DNA of 64,000 nucleotides from Sporomusaceae bacterium (GTDB taxonomy: Bacteria > Bacillota > Negativicutes > UBA1444). Below are positions 53,984 through 61,184 of the stretch, in pieces. Each line of letters opens with the position of its first letter. Position 1 is the stretch's first letter. The stretch is from contig JAHDPL010000027.1 of the NCBI GenBank assembly GCA_018434355.1, positions 1-64,000 of the forward strand, read 5' to 3'. Both the position numbers and the translations under genes were made by a program. The notes beneath the pieces are model-generated. The model was not told the origin of the DNA and made no database searches. It saw only the letters and a program-made list of their open reading frames with translations.

Positions 53984-54924
53984 CGGTCACGCCCCTCTCC
54001 CAGGCGCAGTCGTGGGTCCAGCCAAGCACAAACCAGATCAGTCGACAAGTTCACCAGCGTATATAAGACGGCCATTACCAAAACATAGCCTTGGATCAGC
54101 GGGTAATCACGGTTAAAAATTGCATCCACCAGCAACTTCCCCAGACCGGGCCAGGCAAATACCGTCTCGATCAGCACTGCTCCGCCCAGCATATGACCGA
54201 ACGTCGAGCCAAGCGAAGTGACGACAGGCAACAGACTGACAGGCAGGCTGTGGCGCAGCAGAACCTGCCAGGCCGTCAATCCTTTGGCAAGGGCAAATTC
54301 GGCGCAAGGGCTGCGTCCGCTCTCCAAAAGCCCGCTGCATAACAGTCGAGCATGCACGGCTGCCGCCGTAAAACCGAGTGAAATCGCCGGCAACAACAGT
54401 TGTGGCAAGCTGCCCCTTCCCACGGCAGGCAACCACTGCAGCTGGACGGCAAACACAAACATCAGCACCAGTCCCAGCCAATAGGCCGGCAGCGAAATTG
54501 CCACCAGCGCATAGGCTTTGCTGAACCGGTCGACCCAACCGCCCGGTCGATACGCCGCTGACAACCCTAATGCCAGGGCCACCGTCAGGGCTACCAGCAT
54601 CGCCGCCAGCGTCAGTTCCAACGTAGCCGGCAATCGCAGCAGAATCTCAGCGAGCACAGGCTCTTCGCTGTAGTAGGAGCGACCGAGATCACCGATGCAT
54701 AACCGTTGAAACCAATGCAGATATTGCATGGCCAGCGGCTGGTCCAGACCGAGTTCCTGGCGAATCTGGCTGATCGCATCTCCGGTCGGGTCCTGGCCGC
54801 GTTGCTGCAACAGAAGCATGGCCGGATCGCCGGGCGTCAGTTGCGTAATGGCAAAACTGACCAGGCTGATGACCAGCAAGGTCGGCAACAAACCGAGAAA
54901 ACGGGCAGCGATGTATCTTGCCAA
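53980..54924 (-). CDS. Nickel/peptide-type ABC transporter permease (NikB-like)
   Basis: 314 residues with a TTG start (AAGGGAG nine bases upstream). N-terminal membrane-insertion segment MARYIAARFLGLLPTLLVISLVSF and LTPGDPA, then a BPD_transp_1 domain with the coupling loop AKGLTAWQVLLRHSLPVSLLP. It is the first gene of the operon. The 188 bases upstream hold a terminator and a cluster of small hairpins (54967-55085). Confidence 0.92.
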   Translation of the reverse strand: MARYIAARFLGLLPTLLVISLVSFAITQLTPGDPAMLLLQQRGQDPTGDAISQIRQELGLDQPLAMQYLHWFQRLCIGDLGRSYYSEEPVLAEILLRLPATLELTLAAMLVALTVALALGLSAAYRPGGWVDRFSKAYALVAISLPAYWLGLVLMFVFAVQLQWLPAVGRGSLPQLLLPAISLGFTAAAVHARLLCSGLLESGRSPCAEFALAKGLTAWQVLLRHSLPVSLLPVVTSLGSTFGHMLGGAVLIETVFAWPGLGKLLVDAIFNRDYPLIQGYVLVMAVLYTLVNLSTDLVCAWLDPRLRLGEGRDR

Positions 54925-54966
54925 ACGTTTCAGGCTCCCTTCTGATGTTGCCGGACGGTTCCGGAG

Positions 54967-55023
54967 AAAACAAAAACGGTATAAAACAATGAAGACTTCA
55001 TGTCTCCAGCGGTTTCATACCGT
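54967..55023 (-). terminator. Terminator with nested hairpin before NikB-like gene
   Basis: On the minus strand ACGGTATGAAAC and GTTTTATACCGT pair over 12 bases, enclosing the small hairpin AGAC-ATGAA-GTCT, and are followed by TTTTTGTTTT. It lies between the SH3-like gene and the ABC operon. It may terminate the former or attenuate the latter. Confidence 0.85.
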
Positions 55024-55085
55024 ACTTCACGCGAAATAGATTACCGGCGTTCACGCCGTGCTTCGGCTAACCTTCATGGTTCGCC
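54993..55085 (-). promoter_or_regulatory. Cluster of small hairpins with (A/G)TGAA loops
   Basis: Four hairpins in tandem on the minus strand: GGCGAACC-ATGAA-GGTTAGCC (55065-55085, one G-A mismatch), CGGCG-TGAA-CGCCG (55045-55058), CGGT-ATGAA-ACCG (55010-55022) and AGAC-ATGAA-GTCT (54993-55005). The stems differ while the loops stay the same, a sign of selected RNA structure. The third hairpin competes with the terminator stem. No known riboswitch consensus fits by eye. Confidence 0.55.
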
Positions 55086-55112
55086 AACTGGTGATTCTGC
55101 CAATCCAGTTTG

Positions 55113-55823
55113 TCAGGGCAGCTCGACCGTCATCTCGCAGGGGCCATAGACAAACCCTTTGAAATTGGAATCGTAAAACACTTCATAAACGCCGCCGGTT
55201 TCACTGGTCCAACGCCATTCATCCGGTTCCGGCGTCACTTTGTCGTTTTCGTCCCGCCACCAATAGCCATAGGCGTGAGGAACGCCCTTTTGCCGTTTGG
55301 CGATATCCGGTCCGATTACCCCGCTCGGCCAGTACACCCGCCGGGGTTCTTCGATGAGTCGCTGCGGCCTTAGCACCAATGTCTGACCCGGTTGCACTGT
55401 CACTATGTATTTGTGCGAACCGGTGCCGATGAACTTTCCCTGCAAAACAACCGGTGGTTGCACCGGTTCTGCGAACAGATTGCAACTGTACTCTGTCCGG
55501 TTGGCAGCAATCCAGCCGTTTTTTTGCGGCGCCTGCTTACTGCGTAGCGCAACCTCGAACCAACCGTCCTGCTCGCGTAAAATCAGGTCGGTCCAGCCAT
55601 TGGGCAAGCTGGAAATAATGTTGCCGGCAACCTGCTCCGGCGCTGAACGAACAGCCAGCGGCAATTCTGCGGCATTGACCCGGTAATGGTAAATCCGGCA
55701 ATCCGCTTGACGCGGCATAGGCAGTCCCGCCGCCGGGAAGCCGAATGTGGGCGATGCCAGCACCATTGGCAGGGCTGTCAAGCAAAGCAACACCATCAGT
55801 AAAACAGAAAAAAGCCTTCGCAT
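55113..55823 (-). CDS. Exported SH3-like protein of unknown function
   Basis: 236 residues from the ATG at 55823 (GGAGG seven bases upstream); the longer frame lacks a start signal. Signal peptide (about 1-23, ending VLAS). The mature part has a central region resembling a bacterial SH3 domain (DGWFEVALRSKQAPQKNGWIAANRTEYSCNLF) and a C-terminal strand-rich region with many Trp and Tyr (YGYWWRDEN, EWRWTSETGG). Cysteines near 42, 113 and at the C-terminus may form disulfides. No enzyme motif is seen. It lies 68 bases after the dipeptidase. A cell-wall or surface role is only an inference. Confidence 0.75.
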   Translation of the reverse strand: MRRLFSVLLMVLLCLTALPMVLASPTFGFPAAGLPMPRQADCRIYHYRVNAAELPLAVRSAPEQVAGNIISSLPNGWTDLILREQDGWFEVALRSKQAPQKNGWIAANRTEYSCNLFAEPVQPPVVLQGKFIGTGSHKYIVTVQPGQTLVLRPQRLIEEPRRVYWPSGVIGPDIAKRQKGVPHAYGYWWRDENDKVTPEPDEWRWTSETGGVYEVFYDSNFKGFVYGPCEMTVELP

Positions 55824-55890
55824 TATGAAACCTCCGGCAATTTCCTTGATATTCCTTATCTTGCTATTCCTTATTATATTGGACCGGACG

Positions 55891-56952
55891 TCAGTTCGCA
55901 ACCCTGTCGCCGACCACGGCCCGATGAAGCTGCAGCAGGTTGCCGCCAAAGAATCCAGCCAGATCCGCCGGTGAAAAGCCGCCGGCGAGCAGCGCCGCGC
56001 CTACGTCCGGCAACGCCGTCGACCGCCGGAACCAGACCGGCAGGCCGGCATCGATCTGGTCGGTTGCCCAGGCGACATGTTCCGGCCCCACCCAGTCTGC
56101 CAGTCGCAGCACGCTCTCGCTATATTCGGCAAGCGATCCGAAAGCATAGGGCGGCGCCACCACCCAGGTGCCGATCACGCCGCCGGTATCCGCAATGACC
56201 CGGGCATGGTCGCGGCTGATAAAGCGCAAATGTTCGTCCGTGTCGCTACTGCGCATCATCGTGTGCGACAAAACCAGCGGAATGTCTGCCTGTTCCGCCA
56301 TCGCGACCGTTGCGGCAAACGAGGCGTGGGCCACGTCGAGCAGCATCCCCAGACGGCCGACTTCCCTTACCATCTCGCGACCCAATCCGCTTAACCCGCC
56401 CCAACGCGGCGGATCGGTCTGGTTGTCGCAAAATGCGCTTGGCAAATAATGCGCCGGAGCAAACTTCGTATGACCGTCTTGCTTCAGCACTGCCAGTCGC
56501 CCCAGATCCTCCTCCACCATGTAACCGCCTTCGACCGACAAGAACAGCGCCTGCCTGCCGCTTTCGACAATCGGCGCAATATCGCCCGCATGACGAGCCA
56601 GCACGACCGGCAGTGATTGCAGCATTTCCGCCAGCAGCGCCATCTGTCGCCGGTATTCCTGCCATGCCTCGCCAGCTTCGAAATCACGTATTTTATTGCC
56701 GGGCGCGCCCAGCTGAATCAGCGGCAAATCAACCGGCAATCCAAGAAAACTACATTTCAGCCCAACCGACAAGTTATCGAGGATATTTTGTTTCAGTTTC
56801 TCATCGCCTGGATAACCGGCAATCTCGTTGGCAAAAGACCCCCGGTTCAGCCCCTTGGCCTCCCACAACCCCAAATGGCTATGCAGGTCTACCGTCAGTT
56901 CTTGTCTTAGGATCGTTGCCGCGATCTGCCGATTGTCTGTTGTGGTGCACAT
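55891..56952 (-). CDS. M19-family (renal-type) dipeptidase with variant metal site
   Basis: About 353 residues from the ATG at 56952, which has AGGGAG nine bases upstream; the two earlier in-frame ATGs lack a site. Peptidase family M19 features: bridging Glu141 in LSVEGGYM, His209 in LDVAHAS, His230 in LSHTMMR and Asp298 in ATDQID. The first metal motif is HSH (His24, His26) where the family usually has His-x-Asp. No signal peptide, so cytosolic. It should hydrolyse dipeptides or related amides. Upstream neighbour of the SH3-like gene and the ABC importer, so it may process imported peptides. Confidence 0.88.
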   Translation of the reverse strand: MCTTTDNRQIAATILRQELTVDLHSHLGLWEAKGLNRGSFANEIAGYPGDEKLKQNILDNLSVGLKCSFLGLPVDLPLIQLGAPGNKIRDFEAGEAWQEYRRQMALLAEMLQSLPVVLARHAGDIAPIVESGRQALFLSVEGGYMVEEDLGRLAVLKQDGHTKFAPAHYLPSAFCDNQTDPPRWGGLSGLGREMVREVGRLGMLLDVAHASFAATVAMAEQADIPLVLSHTMMRSSDTDEHLRFISRDHARVIADTGGVIGTWVVAPPYAFGSLAEYSESVLRLADWVGPEHVAWATDQIDAGLPVWFRRSTALPDVGAALLAGGFSPADLAGFFGGNLLQLHRAVVGDRVAN

Positions 56953-56987
56953 GTTCGTTTTCTCCCTCATGCCGTTCATGTTGACGA

Positions 56988-57026
56988 ATATTTGACGGGT
57001 TCGATTGAATCGAAGACGTCAAATAT
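56988..57026. repeat. 39-bp nested perfect palindrome in divergent promoter region
   Basis: Arms ATATTTGACG and CGTCAAATAT (10 bases each) enclose a second palindrome TTCGATT-G-AATCGAA, separated by GG and GA. Two further TTGACG-type half-sites lie outside: GTTGACG at 56980-56986 and CGTCAAC at 57077-57083. It lies between the dipeptidase start and the flavoprotein start. Operator for a dimeric regulator is the likely role; a plus-strand T tract follows at about 57030. Confidence 0.7.
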
Positions 57027-57156
57027 CTGATTTTTTTGCTGCTCATCCCAGTATGTAAAGCCGACAACATTTTTCCGTCGTCAACTTTGTTATATTGTAT
57101 ATCAGCAGTATCTCCCCGCGATACCAATGTCCGAAAAGAATACAGGAGGGATGTAT

Positions 57157-58857
57157 TTGAACCTGGAAAGAAAGCCTGATCTGCAGGCCGATCTGTTGAT
57201 CATCGGCGGCGGCACCGCCGGTCCGATGGCGGCGCTGAAAGCCAAGCGGAAAAATCCCGCGTTGGATGTGCTGATCGTCGACAAGGCGACAGTGCGACGC
57301 GGCGGTTCGATCTGTCGCGGCATGGATGCCTTCAATAACGTGACGATACCCAGCAAGGCCACTGCGGCGGAATATGTCGACTCGATCCAGTTGATGAGCG
57401 ATGGGATCATCGACCCCAACCTCAGCCGGATCATCGCCGAAAAAAGCTTCGCTATCCTGCAGGAATTGGAATCGCTGGGTGTGGCGACATTTCCCCGCTA
57501 TGCCAACGGCGAGTACATGGTGCAGCAGTTTCATCCCCGCGGTGCGTTTCTGGCCGAAATGCGCGGCGACATCAAACCGGTAATGGAAAAACTGATTCGC
57601 GAGGCTGGCGTACGGATTCTGAACCGCACGATGGCCAGCCGCATCCTGACGGAAAACGGCCGCGCCGTCGGCGCCACGCTGCTGAACATCCGCACCGGCG
57701 AATTTCAGGTCTGCCGGGCCAAGTCGATCATTCTTTGCACCGGCGGCCAGGGCCGCTTCGCCCTGCCAGACACCGGCTACCTGTTCGGCACCTTCGACTG
57801 TCCCTACAATGCCGGCGAAGGGCATTCGATGATCTACCACGCGGGCGGCGAACTGGTCAATATGGAATATAATGATGTGTCGCCGATGCTGAAGGACTAT
57901 GAAGGTCCCGGCCATTCCACCTTCATCCGCCATGGCGGCCATCTGGTCAACTCGCTCGGCGAGCGGTTCATGGCGAAATATGCGCCGGAAATGTTGGAAC
58001 GCGCTCCATCAGGCATCCGCGAGCAAGCCATGCGCACTGAAGTCCGCGAAGGACGCGGCCCCATTTATTATGACCTGCGCCATCTTGCCAAAGAGACGAT
58101 TCAAATTATCAAAGAAGGCATCTTTGCGGCGGAACGCCCAACCGAAAAACAGTTCTTCGAGATGCGTGGCATTGATATCGGCAACGATCTGATCGAAATC
58201 ACCTTGTCCGGCCCGAATATGTGCGGCGGTCATGGACCGACCGGAGCGCTGGTCGATGAAAACGCCGAAACCACGGTTAAAAACCTGTTTGCGGCCGGCG
58301 ATATCGCCTCCACCGGCTGGGGCTTCGTCGGCGCTGCCTGGGTTTTCGGCATGATTGCCGCCGAAACAGCTGCGGAACTTAACGCAAAAATCGCCTGGGG
58401 CAGCATTGATGATACAGCGGTGCAGGCTGAGTATCAGCGCTTGCTGGCGCCGACTTTGCTTGAGGATGGATTTGATCCCGCAGAAATGGAATATAAAGTC
58501 CGCCGCATCATCAAACCGCATCTGACTTCGCCAAAAAGTCAAGCCCGTCTGGAGTCGGCCCTTGGCCAGATCGAAACTTTCCGCCGCGATATGGCGAAGG
58601 TAAAGGTCACCGACAGCCACGAACTGATGAAGTTCGCCGAGGTCGACGCGATCATCGACACGCTGGAAATGGCCGTGCGCACTTCGCTGACCCGCAAGGA
58701 ATCCCGTTGGGGCTATGGACATTATCGAATCGATTACCCGCAGAAGGACCCGGCCTGGGATAAACACTACGTTGTTGCCGCCAAAAATCAGCGCTCCGGC
58801 TGCATGACCACCTATCCAAAAGCGGTGCCGGAAATGCGAATGCAGGAGGGAGTATAA
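57157..58857 (+). CDS. FAD-dependent oxidoreductase, fumarate reductase/AprA-like flavoprotein
   Basis: About 566 residues from the TTG at 57157, chosen because AGGAGG lies seven bases upstream; an ATG at 57127 has no ribosome binding site. N-terminal FAD-binding motif LLIIGGGTAGPMAALKAK, RRGGSICRGMDAFN, and a C-terminal GPNMCGGHGPTG-(x)n-NLFAAGDIAS-(x)n-GAAWVFGM FAD segment, as in the fumarate reductase/APS reductase alpha family. It is shorter than classical AprA, and no sulfate-activation gene is near. It is followed two bases later by a ferredoxin that is probably its electron partner, then an NhaC-type antiporter. Substrate unknown. Confidence 0.9.
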   Translation: MNLERKPDLQADLLIIGGGTAGPMAALKAKRKNPALDVLIVDKATVRRGGSICRGMDAFNNVTIPSKATAAEYVDSIQLMSDGIIDPNLSRIIAEKSFAILQELESLGVATFPRYANGEYMVQQFHPRGAFLAEMRGDIKPVMEKLIREAGVRILNRTMASRILTENGRAVGATLLNIRTGEFQVCRAKSIILCTGGQGRFALPDTGYLFGTFDCPYNAGEGHSMIYHAGGELVNMEYNDVSPMLKDYEGPGHSTFIRHGGHLVNSLGERFMAKYAPEMLERAPSGIREQAMRTEVREGRGPIYYDLRHLAKETIQIIKEGIFAAERPTEKQFFEMRGIDIGNDLIEITLSGPNMCGGHGPTGALVDENAETTVKNLFAAGDIASTGWGFVGAAWVFGMIAAETAAELNAKIAWGSIDDTAVQAEYQRLLAPTLLEDGFDPAEMEYKVRRIIKPHLTSPKSQARLESALGQIETFRRDMAKVKVTDSHELMKFAEVDAIIDTLEMAVRTSLTRKESRWGYGHYRIDYPQKDPAWDKHYVVAAKNQRSGCMTTYPKAVPEMRMQEGV

Positions 58858-58859
58858 CG

Positions 58860-59060
58860 ATGGGAATCCGCGTTGACAAAAGCAAATGCACCGGCTGCGG
58901 CCGCTGCGCCGAGGAATGCCCCGGCGATGTCATTCACATGAACCCGGATACTCATCTACCGTTCAACAAATACAAGAACGACTGCTGGTACTGCGGCGTA
59001 TGCGAGGTGGAATGTCCCTGCGGCGCCGCAACGATGGAATTTCCCTGTCTGATCGTATAA
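58860..59060 (+). CDS. 2[4Fe-4S] ferredoxin, flavoprotein partner
   Basis: 66 residues. Two CxxCxxCxxxC clusters (Cys10/13/16/20 and Cys42/45/48/52) with two extra Cys at 54 and 63. The pattern resembles the iron-sulfur half of AprB without its C-terminal tail. It should shuttle electrons to or from the flavoprotein whose stop lies two bases upstream. A GGAGGGAG ribosome binding site is inside the end of that gene. Cytosolic. Confidence 0.95.
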   Translation: MGIRVDKSKCTGCGRCAEECPGDVIHMNPDTHLPFNKYKNDCWYCGVCEVECPCGAATMEFPCLIV

Positions 59061-59083
59061 TGTAGAAATGGAGGATTTAGCTG

Positions 59084-60484
59084 ATGAATGACGCTGCACG
59101 CAAACCATCCACGCTCTATGCCTTGATCTCGTTTATCATTCCGGTGTCGATCATTCTCTACGGAACCGCAATTCTCAAAGTCGGAGCGATTTTGCCGCTG
59201 GTGGTCGCCACCATCATCGCCTGTCTGTTCGCCCTGAAACTTGGCTATACTTGGGATGAGATGCAAAAAGGCATGTTCGAGTCGATCTCCAGGGTGATGA
59301 TCGCGATCCTGATTCTGATTGTCGTCGGTATGCTGATCGGTGTCTGGATTCTGGCGGGTACGATCCCGACCATTATCTATTGGGGCCTGAAGCTGATTTC
59401 GCCGACCAGTTTTCTGATGACTACCTTCCTGATTTGCGTGGTTGCCTCCACCGCCACCGGGACCTCCTTCGGCACCATGGGTACCGTCGGCGTCGCCTTG
59501 CTGGGCGTGGGCCAGGCGCTTGGTTTTCCGCTGCCTATGGTGGTCGGGGCGATCGTCTCCGGCGCCTACTTCGGTGACAAGATGTCGCCGGTTTCCGATT
59601 CCACCAACATCGCCGCATCGGTTTGCGAAGTGGATTTATTCTCTCATATCGCCTCGATGATGTGGACCACGATACCTGCCGCAGTAGTTTCCGCCCTGAT
59701 CTATCTTTTTCTTGGCATGCAGCACGGTGTGGAAGGCGCCGCAGCCGGCAACATCCCGCTCATTCTTAAAACGCTCGAAGGGCAGTTCAACCTATCGCTG
59801 TTGACACTGATCCCACCACTCGTCCTGATGGTGTTTGCCTATCGCCGGATGCCGGCGGTCCCGCTCTTGATCATGTGCGTTGGCGTTGGAATCCTGACCG
59901 CAGCCCTGCTTCAAGGCGCCGGCGTCAAACCCATCGCCCAGTCGTTGATGGGTGGCTATGCGTCAAAAAGCGGCGTAAAGCAAATTGATGTATTGCTGTC
60001 ACGCGGCGGAATCAGCAGTATTATGGGAACACTGGTTCTGCTCATATCCGGCGTAGCTTTCGGCGGTGTTCTGGAAAAGATGCGCACGCTGGAAACCCTG
60101 ATCGACGCTACCCTGCGCTGGGCACAAACAACAGGCCGATTGATTTTATCGGTCATCGTGTCCTGTTATATCATCCTATTCGGCACCGGCAGCCAGATGG
60201 TCGCCGTCATCATCCCCGGTCGCGCTTTTGCCCAGGCGTTCAAAGACCGTAATATCCATCTGCGGGTTTTGTCGCGCACCTGTGAAGACGGTGGCACGAT
60301 CGGATGTCCGTTGATCCCCTGGAGTGTGCACGCGTTCTACATTCTCGGCGTTCTAGGTGTCAGCGCTTACGAATATGCACCATACGCCCTGCTTAACTGG
60401 ATCGTGCCACTATTCTCTGTCGCTTTCGGCTATACCGGATTTGCGATCTGGAAAGCAGACGGTTCCTCCATGCGTAACGGCTAA
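59084..60484 (+). CDS. NhaC-family Na+/H+ antiporter or organic-anion exchanger
   Basis: 466 residues, about 11-12 helices. NhaC-family features: TTFLICVVASTATGTSFGTMGTVG and GAYFGDKMSPVSDSTNIAAS, the conserved Asp-containing core, and CEDGGTIGCPLIPWSVHAFY near the end. Some family members exchange malate/lactate with Na+/H+, so it may move the substrate or product of the flavoprotein. It follows the ferredoxin by 23 bases (GGAGG site). Its last 75 bases overlap the 3' end of the convergent crp gene. Confidence 0.92.
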   Translation: MNDAARKPSTLYALISFIIPVSIILYGTAILKVGAILPLVVATIIACLFALKLGYTWDEMQKGMFESISRVMIAILILIVVGMLIGVWILAGTIPTIIYWGLKLISPTSFLMTTFLICVVASTATGTSFGTMGTVGVALLGVGQALGFPLPMVVGAIVSGAYFGDKMSPVSDSTNIAASVCEVDLFSHIASMMWTTIPAAVVSALIYLFLGMQHGVEGAAAGNIPLILKTLEGQFNLSLLTLIPPLVLMVFAYRRMPAVPLLIMCVGVGILTAALLQGAGVKPIAQSLMGGYASKSGVKQIDVLLSRGGISSIMGTLVLLISGVAFGGVLEKMRTLETLIDATLRWAQTTGRLILSVIVSCYIILFGTGSQMVAVIIPGRAFAQAFKDRNIHLRVLSRTCEDGGTIGCPLIPWSVHAFYILGVLGVSAYEYAPYALLNWIVPLFSVAFGYTGFAIWKADGSSMRNG

Positions 60485-61180
60485 CTCTTGGCTTGCCGCA
60501 CGCCGGAGCAACTCCAGGTCGCGGACGATGATCCGATGGGTATTGTTTTCCAACACCCCTTGGATTCGCAAGTTCTGCAATGCCTGGTTGACAGTCACCC
60601 GGTGCAGTCCTAGCAAATTGGCGATCTCTTCTTGGGAAACAGGCAACGAAGGATATTCTTTCCAGCCTGTTTCTTTTTTGTTGCCATAAAACAGATAGAT
60701 CACCTTTGCCACCCTGACCAGCGGCTTCAGAAACGCCTGCTCTTCAGTCTGAGTAGACAAAATATGAATTTTTCGGGCCATGATCGAAAGCAGGGCTTTG
60801 GTAATCTCCGGATACTTCGGCAAAATCATTCCAAACAAAACATCTTTACTGAACCAATAGACCTGACAACGCTCCACCGCCTGAAAATAATAGGCGCAGG
60901 GCTTTTCATTCAACAGTGGCGTTTCGCCGAGAACGCAGCCTGACTCCATAAACCAGATAATTTTCTCATGTCCGGCAGTATCGACCGCAACCGTCTTGGC
61001 AATGCCGCTTTTCAACAATCCCAAGGCTTCCAACGTTTGTCCCGCTTGAATGATGTTTTCATTTTTCCGGTATTCTCGCAGCGTCGCCAGAGGCAGAACC
61101 GTCTCCCAACAAACTTCTGTCCCCCTGCAAATCCAGGGAGAAGACAGCAGTTCCTGCACACCGTCCGCCTTGTTGTTCAT
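60410..61180 (-). CDS. Crp/Fnr-family transcriptional regulator
   Basis: 256 residues. Cyclic-nucleotide-binding-like effector domain (about 25-140) with glycine-rich turns (NENIIQAGQ, WFMESGCVLGETPLLN), a long dimerisation helix, and a C-terminal winged helix with recognition motif SQEEIANLLGLHRVTVNQALQNLRIQGVL (about 190-220). There is no N-terminal Cys cluster for an Fe-S sensor. The about 35-residue C-terminal tail is longer than usual. It starts four bases after ilvD and is convergent with the antiporter. A candidate regulator of the flavoprotein operon and the palindrome at 56988-57026. Confidence 0.93.
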   Translation of the reverse strand: MNNKADGVQELLSSPWICRGTEVCWETVLPLATLREYRKNENIIQAGQTLEALGLLKSGIAKTVAVDTAGHEKIIWFMESGCVLGETPLLNEKPCAYYFQAVERCQVYWFSKDVLFGMILPKYPEITKALLSIMARKIHILSTQTEEQAFLKPLVRVAKVIYLFYGNKKETGWKEYPSLPVSQEEIANLLGLHRVTVNQALQNLRIQGVLENNTHRIIVRDLELLRRAASQELAVTHGGTVCFPDRKSGIAESDRE

Positions 61181-61184
61181 CGAT

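Noticed and set aside
57043-57942. 299-codon minus-strand frame opposite the flavoprotein start
   Set aside because: The plus-strand flavoprotein has clear FAD motifs and a good ribosome binding site here; the antisense product looks like no protein family.
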